NCBI RefSeq assembly: GCF_050624435.1
Contig: NC_134531.1
Span: forward strand, 256,570,812 to 256,634,811
Origin: Tenrec ecaudatus
Taxonomy: Eukaryota; Chordata; Mammalia; Afrosoricida; Tenrecidae
Reading direction: 5' to 3'
DNA length: 64,000 bases
The translations under genes and the position numbers were made by a program. Shown here in pieces: positions 1 to 11,088 of this stretch. Every line of letters starts with the position of its first letter. Positions within the stretch are counted from its first letter, which is position 1. The notes below the pieces were generated by a model. It was not told the DNA's origin and ran no database searches. It was given only the letters and a program-made list of their open reading frames with translations.

Positions 1-1080
1 ACTCTTCTACCCAGTAATCCTCGAAACCACACACATTCCCCCCAAATTAGCCAGTCTCACAATCCCTTTCCAAAATGGGTCCTCAAGAAACTAGTGATAC
101 CAGTGGATAAAGGAAGCACGTTTTCCACGATACCACCTGGTTTCAATAGTTTCTTGGTCTTCTCTGTTCCTCTCCTGGCCTGCCTTCTTGGTCACCAGCA
201 CTCGTAAGAATAATTTTTTCCTCTAATACAATTTTTCCTTTCTGAGTTGGCCCTGCAACGAGAGGTCACAGCTCTGACCCAAGTGGTTGTGGACTTGATT
301 CATTGTTACAGCTCACTCTGACATTCCTTTTCTATTGAAAATTGAAACCAATTAAACTGCATTCTTACCCTTTCCCCATCACTCTGTATTTCTATATGCA
401 CCCAATGAGCCAATTCCTTAGAAATTAGATATAAATCCACCAACTCTTTGTCCCATGAATAGTTGTCCCCTTGAGTAATGGATTGCAATGTAATGCTGCT
501 TTAATTCACGGGTGTTATTTTATCCTATCCAGCAATTTCTCATTTTCCACTTTATTTCTCTTTTCCCCAAATCACATTTTCTAGTGAATCAGAGCACCAG
601 AAGTCATAGCAAGTCCTATCATTTTGACATCAATTGTGGTAATAATTTCTTTTTAAGAATTAATAACAAATAACTTCTAAGCCTAGGAGTTGAAGATTGA
701 AGAAGTCCCAAATAACCAATTCTTCCAAGTTCCTCTTTGATTGTGCAACTTTTCCCCAAATGTCTCCATTTTCTGCCCCATTCCTCTTTTAAGAATATAC
801 GCTCACGTTTCTGTGTTCCATGGATCACTACAGGGTCCCAGAGAAACTCTTTAAAGCTTGAGGAAATGTCTCAAATGGTGGTGGGTGCTGTTCAGTACAA
901 AATCCAAAATTCGGGCAGGGGTAAGACAGATGCTGTGTTCAGAGGACACGCTGCTCTCCTGAGTCTTACTGCTAATGAGACCCCACTCGTCTCATTTAGG
1001 AGGCCTCACTTTATACACAGCAGGATGGCTGGCATTCCAGAGAAACCCTTCACAATTACTAACAAGTGAATTCCTGCAGT
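1..1080. other. Unassigned non-coding stretch
   Basis: I recognise no repeat family or gene here. The minus strand has two short open stretches (about 828-619 and 488-306), but stops separate them and neither resembles a protein I know. The segment is less AT-rich than what follows, so it may be an old retroelement remnant. That is only a suspicion. Confidence 0.3.
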
Positions 1081-2642
1081 ATCTCTCCCTAATTTCAAAC
1101 CAGACCCATGGAGGAAAGGGGCTTTTGGAGGGAGTTAAAGACTTTGACTAGAAGAGGCACATTAATATAACCTGCCTCTGCAGAATAGTCCTTCATATTT
1201 TTACTTTTACTCTAATTCACGTATTATGCTGCCAAGCATTTAATCAATCTTTATTTTAGTCCTATATTATTATTCAACATGTAAATAGAATACTAATGAA
1301 AATTGCAGAATTGTGTTATTTTAAAAAGTAGCACAAATATTTAATGTGAATGTAATATATAATTTAAGGTTGCAATTTTAAAAAATATTTTATTTCATAT
1401 TGCAATAAAATTATGAAGAATAGTATCATACTTACATATTTATTTAAAAACTGGTAATGTTTAATCACTTAAATACATACAAATACACACATATTTATAC
1501 AAAATGGTTTCAAAGTTTTGTTGAAAAATTGAATTAAAAGATAATAGAATTAGTTCACAAACTTTTAAAGACCTTTTGTATTGAGTCCAAGTCAATGTGA
1601 GTTGAGTTCTATATATAAACACAACAATATTTAAAGAATCTATTTAGCTACTTTTTGACCTGTACCTTTTGTGTATGCTTGATTTTGTTTTTATTATCAT
1701 GGATCCTATAATTAGAGGTTAATTCCATGATCATTAATATATCCTCCCTCTATTTTGATGTTCTCTTTTCTTTTAAAGACATACAAATCATGGCACATTG
1801 GAGAGGTAAACTTGTCCTTCTTAGGAATTAAAATGTTTCTTATATTTGTTCCTATAATAAAATGTAGTACAAAGTTCATCTATTTCATGTTTTGAAATTT
1901 GGGTATTTATTCTAGAGAAAGAAATCACTTCTTCAAAGTGTTTATTGTAATAGAATTGTTTCAGTCTAAAGCAATTTAAGTCAGCAACATTTTGAACTGT
2001 AATTAAAGATTTATGATTCCATTAAAAAATAATGTTGTAGTTAATCCCTAATAATAAAACACTTCATAAAAGTTCAGTGTTATACACAATGTGGAAAACA
2101 AATGGCAAGTTCTCTCCAAGACCTACTGGGTTTTGCTTACACAGCAAAAGCTGACACGTTTTTAGTAATATATCTGACTGGCTTGGGATTTAATTGAGGA
2201 ATTAGAAATATCCATATTTTACACATATATGCAAACTAATTTTATGGAATATGATATTGTTTTCCTCAGCTATCCAAACCTTTTAGTAAGATGAAATGGC
2301 ATAGAATGAATAAACAATTACATTAATTTATGTGGGAAAAATTATATGGCCCTTCCCAGAACAAAAGATAACCAGCCAAATAACAGCATATAAAACCTAA
2401 AATGACAGAAGCATACTGTGGTCAAATCTTTGGTGGCTCGGTGCTGACGTGCTGAATGCTGTTCTTAGGGAGGAACTTGTTGATGTCACTCGGGTTAGTA
2501 GGAGTGTGTGCTGCCTCCACTGCTCTTTACAAAGCAAGCACAGATTAGTGTTCCACCTTTTAAAATGTATCTATCTCCTTAGTAATTTGAGGATTTCCTG
2601 TAATGATAATGAGCATATTTTCATGGGTTTATTGCTCATTTA
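1081..2642. other. AT-rich non-coding stretch, nothing recognised
   Basis: Strongly AT-rich sequence with short A and T runs. No SINE head or tail, LTR end or LINE motif is visible, and there is no open frame of note. Confidence 0.5.
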
Positions 2643-2850
2643 CAGGAGCTCCAATGGCGGAGTTTTTGTGCATTGGGCTGTCATCCAGAGTTCAGCTGCT
2701 TGATACCACCAGCAGGAGAAAGACAAGGCTTTTTATTTATACCTGTAAACAGTTACAGCCTGGAAAACTCACAGGGAGAGTTCTGCCGTGTCCTGTAGGG
2801 CTGCTCTCAGTTGTCATCTACTCAATGGCAGTGAGTTTAGTTTATTGGTC
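2643..2850 (+). mobile_element. AfroSINE copy (tRNA-derived SINE)
   Basis: The copy starts at 'ggagctccaatggcggag', a variant of the AfroSINE head. It continues through the central 'gagaaagacaaggctt' block, then 'cacagggagagttctgcc', and ends in the 'actcaatggcagtgagttta' tail. It is close to full length and diverged. SINEs of this type are copied by reverse transcriptase supplied by the RTE LINE, which shares their 3' end. Confidence 0.85.
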
Positions 2851-3540
2851 ATTTTATATCCTCTTTAAAGAATTGTCTATTGAATTTCTTTTACTATAAT
2901 AATACATATTTTTATTTGGATTTCTGATTAAGATGATGTAGTAAATAATGTCACACAGCAAAACCCTTCGTCAAACTCATGTGTGTAAAACTGAGGGGTA
3001 AAAATATAAAATTACATGGAAAGGCATCAACAGATTGAAAAATGAAAGTATATAAAATGCATCCAGTACTAATAATTATGGCCAAACCTATGACTTAGTG
3101 TTCAACAATAATTTGGCATAGAATGATAAAGGAGCAGCAAGTACCTGACGTAAGATGGGAATAAGATTCAGGCTTACTCAAATCAAGTTTCCTGCCTCAA
3201 CATGGGGACTATATGAAGAAGCAAGTTCACTGTTGGGGTGCAAGGTTTAGCAACCTTAAAAACTAATTAGAGTGGATGATATTAAACATTTCAAGTATTA
3301 TCTAAGTATCAAATTAAAGTGTGTTTCTTGTATTTGTGTTTAAAAGCTCTACTCCTGGAGATAGTGAAAGATGTATAACCGCAACATGTAATTTTAAGCA
3401 GGATATTGAGGTATAGTTTAACTCTATGATTAATTTAGGGCTCTAGTATTAACATAAAGTTGCAAGGATATTACTTCATTAATTTTATAATCTTTTTCTA
3501 TGAGTGCATCATAAGATATGATCAGAAGAACTGTTAAGCC
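2851..3540. other. AT-rich non-coding stretch, nothing recognised
   Basis: No repeat family, open frame or structured signal recognised. Confidence 0.5.
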
Positions 3541-3559
3541 AGAAGGGAAAATAGATCCC

Positions 3560-3627
3560 CACACATGCATATGTATACATATACATATAAACACACATAT
3601 ACATATAAACATACACACATATATAAA
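3560..3627. repeat. Impure ACATAT/TATACA microsatellite
   Basis: Alternating purine-pyrimidine tract of interleaved 'catatacata' and 'acacacatat' units. The minus strand can be read as a short open frame, but that only reflects the simple repeat. Confidence 0.8.
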
Positions 3628-3689
3628 ATATGCATAATCTTTTATTTAAAGTCTTTCTTTATCAAATGAGTATAAATACTCTATTAGAT

Positions 3690-3790
3690 CTTAAATCAGT
3701 TTTTGCCAATGTGGGAGATGCCACAACTCTTGGGGGATCGGAGGTTGGGGGTTACAAATAATGGGGGGAGTGCGAAGTTGAGTTTTATTT
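3690..3790. mobile_element. Possible fragment of a hAT-type non-autonomous DNA transposon
   Basis: The string near 3697 ('cagtttttgccaatgtgg') followed by G-rich 'cttgggggatcggaggttg' resembles the end of some mammalian hAT MITEs. No matching opposite terminus or 8-bp target duplication is visible, so this is a weak call. Confidence 0.22.
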
Positions 3791-4339
3791 TTACTTCCTG
3801 AAAATAGAATGGTAGTCCATTAAATCTGGGCATCTAGTTCTTAAATTTGTAGCACCAGGTGTGTAGATGATAACAGTGAAAGCTGAAAAATCTACCCTTT
3901 GTCCAACTCAAGTGTATAAAATCTAGCTATAGAATCTTCATGTAGTCTTCCACTGAATTTCTTCTAACATTAACAGGAAATGTGAGCAATAGCATTCTGA
4001 GCCTAGGTACATTAGCAAGTGAATTATTACCACTTTCATAACTAGCCCGCAGAGGCAGCTGCCCTAAGGGACTGACCTGAATGTGTCCTTGATAGAGATT
4101 GGGAGACTGTCTAGCATACTCCTCAGTTGTGTCCTGATTGCCTTGTTTAGGGGGCCCTGTACCCTTTATGCTCCACCATCTAGCACAATAATACTACTGG
4201 AAACACAACCTAAATATATACATATAATTATATTTTTGCATATAATCATACATTATATACATATAATAAAATCTTTTCACATGCTAAAATATGATGGACC
4301 TTAAAAACATTTTGCTGAATAACTTAGTCATAAAATAAG
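3791..4339. other. Non-coding stretch, nothing recognised
   Basis: No family recognised. Short AT-rich 'catataatcata' runs occur around 4220-4270. Confidence 0.45.
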
Positions 4340-4763
4340 GGAGCATTGGTAACACCACAGGTAATGGGGTCTTACTACTCTCCTTTATTTGTTGGGCATA
4401 ATCTTTTCATCGGCAGATCACTGGGCTGTTCTTCCATACCCCCAACAGTCAGGAGAGTAATGGTACACAAACCACTTTTGATACACAGAGACGTGAATAG
4501 CCAAACAATTATAAGAAATGCAAGGTAGTAACTCAGGCTGGGTGGTAAGGGGATTATTTGGAAACAGATAGTAGTGATGGTTACACAATATGATAAGCTT
4601 AATTGAGGTCCCTAAATTGTTGAAATGGAAAATGTTTCAGGTTGTGCATACTTAATAATTTTTTAAAACATTCTATAATTTTATATCCACCCTTAAAAAT
4701 GGGAAAATAATAACCACAAAATAAAATAAAATGAAAGTGTGAAATAATGTAAAAAGGATTATT
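4340..4763 (+). mobile_element. Old L1 3'UTR fragment
   Basis: The stretch 'gatggttacacaatatgat' followed by 'cctaaattgttgaaatgg' and an A-rich end matches the pattern of mammalian-wide L1 3'UTRs ('ggttgcacaac ... ctgaattgtacacttaaaaatgg'). It is heavily decayed. A younger L1 3' end is inserted immediately downstream. Confidence 0.5.
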
Positions 4764-5263
4764 AAAAAACACTTTAACATGATCCCAATTCTACCTTACA
4801 TAACCGGCTCGACTGAGAGATGTACACTGGCATGGATAGGAACTGGAAATATGGGAAATCCAGGACAGATGAGCCCCTCAGGAACAGTGGTGAGAGTGGC
4901 GCTATCAGGAGGGTGGAGGGAGTGTGAGGGAGAAAGGGGAAACAGATGACGAGGTCCACATGTAACCTCCTCCCTGGGAGACAGACAGCAGAGAACTGGG
5001 TGAGGGAGACATCGGATGGTGTAAGAAATGAGAAAATATTAATTATTTATAAATTATCAAGGGTTCAGGGGAAGGAGGGAGCAGGTAGGGAGGGGGAAGA
5101 TGAGGAGCTGATACCAAGGGCTCAAGTAGAAAGCAGGTGTTTTGAGAATGATGATGGCAACATATGTACGAATGTGCTGGACACAAATGATGTATATACG
5201 GGTTGTGAAAAGAGTTGTATGAGCCCCTAATAAAATTATTAAAAAGAAAAAACCACTTTAACA
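4764..5263 (+). mobile_element. Lineage-specific L1 3' end, 5'-truncated insertion with target-site duplication
   Basis: The body is about 4780-5246. It carries the block common to this window's L1 3' ends: 'atttataaattatcaagg', a G/A-rich polypurine tract, 'aatgtgctggac', then 'gagcccctaataaaa' and an A-rich tail. Flanking duplications of about 16 bp are 'aaaaaacactttaaca' (4764-4779) and the same string with one extra c (5247-5263). This is a retrotransposed 3' end, not a gene; the AATAAA is the element's own poly(A) signal. Confidence 0.75.
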
Positions 5264-7159
5264 ATGGCCAAAATTATCTAACGAATAAAAGTATAGAAGC
5301 ACAGTGTGAGACTTTAAAGATAAAAAATGTATGCTCCTTCCAAAAGTTTATCATGATGCTAAAAGTGCAAATAAATATTTTGACTAAATTAAGCCTGTGA
5401 ATATATGTCATAATTTTGGTGTTTGCCAGCATTCCTTTGCTTGGATGCAATCCTTCCTTTGCATGTATAATATACTTTGCATGTATGGTGTAGTTGCCTG
5501 TGATTAGGTCATTACATTGTAGAACATAATATACTTCACCCAGGCACATACATGTGTTTATTTCTCTCTTCTGATAATTTTATAATTTTATAACAAACAC
5601 AGGCAACTACACCATAATACAATGCAACTAGTGCTTCATCAAATAACTGAAAACTGTAGCCAAGTCCAGTTTGCACATAAAATTAGTTATCTGAAAAACG
5701 CTAATAGACTTATAAAGAAAAATAGAGATATATGCTTAAAAATGAAATGTTTCAAAGAAACCTCACATTTAATATGGAAAAACAAATAGAAAAATTTAAA
5801 ATATATTAATATGTCTATATATTTTGATATAACATTTACTCCCTGAAAATAGAAATGATTTAAGCATTTAAAAACATTAAATAATCAAAATTATCTTCTG
5901 ACCAAAAAAAAAAAATCAAACCTAGGTACATCACAAAAAGTCAAGAAATATTGAGACTATCATATGGCAAATGTTTTGGAAAAGACATAAGAAATGCAAC
6001 TCAAGGATTTTGTGAAAAATATAAAATTAATGCATACCCAAATAAGCAGAGGAAAATGAGAAGCCATTAAAATTGTTAAACCTTGGAATCTGATTAACAT
6101 TGATGCTATTATCTCATCTCTTAATTGTGAGTATGGGTGAAATGATTCGTGTTTTTTAAAGGAAAGATGATGCAATCAGAATAAATACAATCAATGAAGA
6201 GTGTTAATGGAAAATGATGACAAAGGATGTTAAAAATATGTTTCTCTTATATTCCTCTTCTAGTATAAAGTAGGGACCTAAGTTTTACGACTTCATTATT
6301 TTGTCTTTTTTAAAATTTTGGTTTGACTCTTAAATGTATGAGTTATAATTTTTAAGCTATAATTACACTTCTAGAAATGTGGGCAAGAATGACCACATGA
6401 AATATTACTTATCTTCCAAGAACTTGATTCACAGATCTTAAAGTCATAATTCACATGTTTAAAATTTACATTGTTACATAACATCACTCTATGTCACAAA
6501 TACTAAGGCATGAGGAATTACTTTTGCAGACACTAAGATTTATTTGGTTATTATTACCTAACACATAGGACAATGTTCTAGAATTTATAGGTCTATGAAA
6601 CACTGCTGCTGTCATGCAAATGTCTTTCCAGGTATTGCATTAAGACTTCCATTGTATCTATAGTTAGTCATTATTTGTTATCCTTCAAAGGAATGGGGAT
6701 TTCAAATTGTCTCAAGCAGTTGTTCAAAGAAAGCACTTGAGCAGTAAGGGTTATTACTGCCAGTCTCTGCTTGACGATTGCATTACCATGTGGCTGGAAT
6801 ATAAATTTAAAATGAAAAACACTCTAGGCAGAGAAGAATGACTTGCCATTTGTTACAAAATACTTCAGCTCTCTCATATTTTAGATTTGATAGGTGATTC
6901 TTAAAACAACTATTAAAACCTGGGTAAAAGGACTCATCAAAACAAATGAAAATATCCCAGGTTTGGTATGGAAAATAGTCAATTAATGTGGCCCCTCACG
7001 CCATAATTCCTCATGTGTCATATACTCCTGGACTCTGTGCTATAATCCTATTAGAGGTAGTTCTCTGCTATACTAGTAGATAGGATTGAGGGGAAATTAA
7101 GTCCTGATGTTAGTAGAGGGTGTGAATTAAGTCACACCCTTTGTTTCCTTGGGAAAATG
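5264..7159. other. AT-rich non-coding stretch
   Basis: Apart from a perfect 19-bp inverted repeat (5484-5616, listed separately), nothing is recognised in this 1.9-kb AT-rich stretch. No LINE motif, SINE or credible open frame is present. Confidence 0.45.
5484..5616. repeat. Perfect 19-bp inverted repeat with 95-bp spacer
   Basis: Left arm 5484-5502 ('tatggtgtagttgcctgtg') is the exact reverse complement of 5598-5616 ('cacaggcaactacaccata'). Partial similarity continues outside both arms ('ctttgcatg' against 'caatgcaac' read in reverse). It could fold into a hairpin or be the ends of a small MITE, but no flanking duplication is clear. Confidence 0.75.
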
Positions 7160-7886
7160 GTCTGCTAGGATGAAAACTATACCTCTATCCAAGCCATTGC
7201 TCTGTGCACATGAGCCATCATGGACAGAGGGAATCTCCAGCTCATTGAGAGAGGGCCACATTTGAGAGCTCTGTCCAAAGTGGCAGAGGCTGAGACCAGA
7301 AGCGTCTGAGACTGTGGGACGGAGGCTATGGGATAGAATAAAGGGGCAAAGCTGAAACCAGATGCCAAGGCAAGGAAACCATAATAGAGACTAGATGAGC
7401 AGCGCCAAGCTGCCATGAGGGGACTATGAGGCAGCCTGACAAGTTGGCTTCCGGGTCCCCAGAGACAGAGGCCGAGGGGCCACATGTATGAAAGGCTGAG
7501 AATCTCTGAGAGATTTGGATGCTGGCTGGGAATAGATGCTGCTGTGGACAGATTGTCTGTAATGTTTACTGATCCTGACTTAAAGTAATTTATTAACTTC
7601 TCTCATAAGCAAAGTCCTCCACCCCACCCCCAATATATGGGAGTAATGTTTTTGAGTTCTGGTGGCCATTATAATGAATTATTGAAACCAGATTAGAAGT
7701 AGAGTGACCAGGCAGAAATGGCTGGTGTCAGAATATGGTAAAGAAGATGGAAGACTCCTGCCATGGCAGTAGGGCAGGCAGAGGTAAGAGATGGTCTGTC
7801 CCTCTACATTATTTCCTGTCAATAAATATATGAAACTGCTGAAAGGACTATTGACAAAACAACTGCTGGAATTTTTTTAAATAAGC
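7160..7886 (+). mobile_element. Possible internal 3' region of an ERVL-like element
   Basis: This segment is less AT-rich than its surroundings and lies directly upstream of an ERVL/MLT2-like LTR in the same orientation. Strings such as 'tgaattattgaaaccag' and 'gactcctgccatggcag' recall the region before some ERVL 3' LTRs. No clear polypurine tract precedes the LTR. The minus-strand open frame (7485-7177) has no recognisable motif and looks accidental. Confidence 0.35.
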
Positions 7887-8410
7887 AATGATATTTAGAA
7901 TTCGTGTCAACTTGCCTGGACTCTGGGTGGGTTGGCAGTTGAGGACTCAAGAATTCATGAAGAATGTCATCTAATATAATATGATGGGAACTATGATGGG
8001 CCAGGTCATGGACTTGACAAACGCTCCTTGGGCATTTGTCCTACTTAATATCTAAGTGAACACCATGGATACCTAAACTCTTCTTGCTGGCCTGTATCCC
8101 ATATCTGTTGCATCAAAATCCAGTTCCTAAGCCAACACCTCCTGACCTTGGGTATCATCATATCCTGTCAACCTTGGACTTGACCTTAGCAACCACAAGC
8201 CTGATCTACTGACATCCCTCATATTGTGGTTTTCCTGCTTCATCTTTTTACTTCTTGCTCTGTCAGCCCAGCAGCTATACAGTTCTGGAAAAGCCATAGA
8301 CTTGAACCTGGCTGGATTTAACTACTCCTATCACTGTATGACCCATTTTCTCTGTATATACCTATATAAGCATCATTGGTTTTACTTCTTAGAGAACCCT
8401 GCCTAACACA
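7887..8410 (+). mobile_element. ERVL/MLT2-like LTR
   Basis: The start 'tgatatttagaattcgtg' followed by 'tcaacttgcctgg' matches the MLT2-type start (TGTGATGG...GTGTCAACTTGACTGG). The end 'tagagaaccctgcctaac' then 'aca' matches the MLT2-type end (CTCTGGAGAACCCTGACTAATACA). At about 524 bp it has LTR length. If the segment upstream is ERVL internal sequence, this would be a 3' LTR; otherwise it is solo. Old retroviral LTR, non-coding. Confidence 0.75.
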
Positions 8411-8848
8411 TATCTTTTGTTTTCTAGACTGCACAAAACTACCTACCTAATCCTTCAGTAGTATTTTGTAAAATTTGTGCAAATATTTATTTTACCTAAT
8501 AAAATTTTACTTTAAATACAATAGAAAATATAGAATAGAAAAATATGACACTGACAAGTTATTTCTTATAGTAAATTGTTCTCTTTTGAGTGAAAGTAAC
8601 CATCACTTAATGCAATTCCAGTATAAATCCTACATTATATAGTATTTATTACAAATCTGTAATTTTTAACACACAACTTCCATCCAATTAATAAAGCTAA
8701 TAAATAACCCAACTAAATGGAGTAAGATCACTTTATTCATAGTCATTTCCTAATTATTAAAGTTAATGCTGATTTTGAGGTGCCTCAGGATGGTTGGAAC
8801 ACTAAACTTTCAACTAATAGTGTAATGCTTAACTATTTGTGCCATACT
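8411..8848. other. AT-rich spacer between LTRs, nothing recognised
   Basis: AT-rich sequence without recognised elements. It separates an ERVL-like LTR from an ERV1-like solo LTR. Confidence 0.5.
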
Positions 8849-9308
8849 TGTTAGGTAGCTTAGCCTAGGGATTGACGCATGCCCAGGAGAGCCAGCATAG
8901 GACAAAGCTGGATTTTCCCTCCGGTGGGCGCGGATGGGCGTTACACCTGGAGCAGCCCACCTGGGCCAAGTGATTGCAATTCAGCCAATGGGAGCAACCT
9001 GGGGTCATTCACCACGCCTCCCCCAGGAATCCTTGAAAAGGCAGGAACCGAGAGGGAGAGGGGTCTTGTCTGGTCGTCTTTGTGGGAGGAAACTTGGGAG
9101 AGAGATCTTTGCGTGACTCTGAGCAGTCTCTGCCAGGCTGCATGGTTGGGAGGAATCCTATGGGTGCAACGTAAAACCTGATGCTTCTTTTAACTCTCAT
9201 TAAATTCACTTGGATCATGAGCCCGGCTTCGGCATGAAATCTTTTTCGTGTGGAGCCAAGGACCGAGGCTGAAACTTAGCCAGGAGAGAGAGAGAGAGAC
9301 ACCTAACA
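8849..9308 (+). mobile_element. Solo LTR, ERV1 (gamma-like) type
   Basis: A 460-bp unit begins TGTTAGGT and ends ACCTAACA, a perfect 8-bp terminal inverted repeat with canonical TG/CA ends. It is flanked by 'tact' on both sides (8845-8848 and 9309-9312), the 4-bp duplication typical of gammaretrovirus-like integration. Inside are a CCAAT box (8985-8989) and an ATTAAA (9199-9204), which set the orientation, and a short GA run near the 3' end. There is no internal retroviral sequence, so it probably formed by LTR-LTR recombination. Confidence 0.72.
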
Positions 9309-9592
9309 TACTGAGAGTCCAGAAGTGGGAAAAATAATAATATAATGAATAGTTTGCAATGCTTGGAGTGAACATTGCATGATAGAAGCAAACTAAAGAG
9401 TGGTAGTGGTACGTGCTTTTGGAAACTCCTTGGTAGTTAAGGAAAACTTGGCACAGCTGGCAGAGTGCTTGAGGAGAGCAAAAGCTCAACATGCTTTGAA
9501 CTTTGGCTGCAATCGGAGATGCCTTAGAAGAAAAGTCTGGCAACTGACTTGAAGCAAACAAACATAAAAACCATCTAATGAACACAGTATGT

Positions 9593-10358
9593 TGTGGGGA
9601 ACAGAATGATTTCTCCCAAGTTTTTTCTCCCCTAAATATACGCCAAACTGAGCTGCTTGCAAATTACTATATACACTTGGAGGTCATCAGAGGCAGATCA
9701 AGGGTGATTCTCCCTAAGGGTTATCAGCCATCTAGAGCAAGCAGTCACTTGTATTTATCCCACAAAAGTAGGGCCCATTCCCATCTGATAAGAATAGTAG
9801 TTGACTATTTCCTTGTAGGAGACCCCAGAGAGGTCAAGCCCGCCCAAAGGTGGCCAAGGTTAGACCACCATCATGAATCTAGGGTCTGCCCTTCTTGTCA
9901 CATGTATACCTCTAGTCTCTCCCCTTCCTATCATGTGTACAGCCCTAGCTCCGCCCTTTCCTGTTATGCCTATGCCCAGTGTACATCCTCTTCCTATAAT
10001 GTGTATGCCTATTGTACTGCCCCTTCCTATGACGTGTGGTTATCTGAAATCACGCCTCCCACCCCCGCTGAAGGAGATATAACCCTTGGTTATAAATAAA
10101 CGGGGTCCTTGAGCATCCTGCCGCCTCCCTGCCCCACCTTGCCTTGGCCCACACTGTGCACGAACCTGGCTGGTAAGATCATGGCCATCCAGGAGGTGCG
10201 CATGCTACTATGAAATGTGTCTGTCTCCATTATTTGACTCTCTCTTCTATCTCTCATACTATCTAGGACTTCAATATAATATTCATATATCTCAACCGTA
10301 CAATTGTGCCTACTGAACCCATGATTCGTGGTGGGGGCTGGCCCCCCTTGATATTGCA
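9593..10358 (+). mobile_element. Solo LTR, class II (ERVK-like) type
   Basis: A 766-bp unit starts TGTGGGGAAC and ends TTGATATTGCA. The flanks are 'gtatgt' (9587-9592) and 'gtatgg' (10359-10364), a 6-bp duplication with one mismatch, as expected for ERVK-like integration. A TATAAATAAA (10091-10100) holds both a TATA-like box and an AATAAA. The C-rich stretch 'gggggctggccccccttg' near the 3' end is typical of such U5 ends. Five 33-bp tandem repeats lie in U3. A plus-strand frame runs open from 9578 to 10099 but has no known motif. Confidence 0.72.
9891..10055 (+). repeat. 33-bp tandem repeat array in LTR U3
   Basis: The motif 'cttcctat' and close variants start at 9891, 9924, 9957, 9990 and 10023, exactly 33 bp apart, each followed by a variant of 'catgtgtatgcc'. 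Tandem repeats in retroviral U3 regions often act as enhancers. Because 33 is a multiple of three, the frame stays open as an 11-residue repeat (S-Y/C-x-V/A/M-Y pattern). I take this as a by-product. Confidence 0.8.
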
Positions 10359-10574
10359 GTATGGAGCACAGTTTTATGCTTACACATATGTGTTACCGTG
10401 AGAAAGGGTCACCTCACTAGCAATGGACACGGGTACTAATGGTATCAGTTGCAAAAAGTTGTTTCATTTTCATAATGATGAAAGGACATTATAGAGGAGA
10501 GTGGGGTCAGTTTTATAGTTTTACTAATGGTGGGTGAATGGAGGCAGATGTACAGACATTAAATTCTACTAGAT

Positions 10575-10690
10575 TTACAAACCACCACTCCTCTGTCCAG
10601 TCTGTCCATTTGTCATGCTCTGTAGGCTTGAATGCTGCTGTGATTCTGGAAGCTAGACCACCAGTATTTCCGATACAGCGGGGTGATGGA
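10575..10690 (-). repeat. Unclassified dispersed module (copy 1)
   Basis: Read on the minus strand it contains 'tagcttccagaatcacagc' followed by a 'caagcc ... catgacaaa' stretch. Recognisable variants occur at 12195-12385 (+), 19049-19140 (-) and 60590-60722 (+). I recall this as a common afrotherian interspersed sequence but cannot name its family. An ERVL-like LTR follows directly. Confidence 0.55.
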
Positions 10691-10693
10691 TGG

Positions 10694-11088
10694 TGTGGTA
10701 GAGTGGGCTCTTCAAAGAAACAAAACCACCGATTCTTGTGTGTCTATGGACACAGAAAGAGATTTATATCAAGAAACAGTTAACACAATTAGAGACCTGA
10801 GTACGTGCCATCGTTCAAGTTCATGGATCTGACATTAGCTGGACTTCTCCTGGCTCGTTTGGATACAGGGAGTGACACACACAAAGCAGGAGGACGTAGC
10901 AGGAAGAATGCAGGCTGGTGGCTATAGTCCTGAATAAATCTACAAGTGGCCAAATGGGTATTGTGATTGGCAGGTGACATAATAGGAGGTCGATGAAAGA
11001 GATAAAGGGTCTCTAACAAGGAGTGAGCCGCCTTCTGCACTCTCCATCTACAGCAAGCCACGACCACAGCCTGAGTGAAACCGCCACA
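10694..11088 (-). mobile_element. ERVL/MLT2-like LTR, short or internally deleted
   Basis: On the minus strand the 3' end reads 'ttgtttctttgaagagccc' followed by 'actctaccaca', the MLT2-type end. The left end 'tgtggcggtttcac' is a plausible LTR start. At 395 bp it is shorter than the other copies here. The flanks ('gatgg' and 'attgt') show no duplication, so the exact ends are uncertain. Confidence 0.6.

Noticed and set aside
1-1080. Minus-strand open stretches as a retroviral envelope or host exon remnant
   Set aside because: The peptide fragments have no family-specific motif I can name, so I list the stretch as unassigned.
7177-7485. 102-codon minus-strand open frame
   Set aside because: Lies in a probable retroviral remnant in the opposite orientation; no motifs, likely chance in a less AT-rich stretch.
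8761-8835. Possible degenerate AfroSINE head before the ERV1-like LTR
   Set aside because: Only loose similarity around 'gaggtgcctcaggatggttg', no body or tail.
9190-9585. 131-codon minus-strand open frame
   Set aside because: It crosses the 3' boundary of the ERV1-like LTR, including its GA run, and shows no protein family features.
9891-10055. CRISPR-like array
   Set aside because: The 33-bp units are directly adjacent without unique spacers and lie in a mammalian LTR; nothing bacterial is present.
9578-10099. 174-codon open frame in the ERVK-like LTR with an 11-residue repeat
   Set aside because: It begins outside the LTR, has no recognised domain, and its open state is largely explained by 33-bp (in-frame) tandem repeats. 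I keep it as a finding about the repeat, not as a gene.
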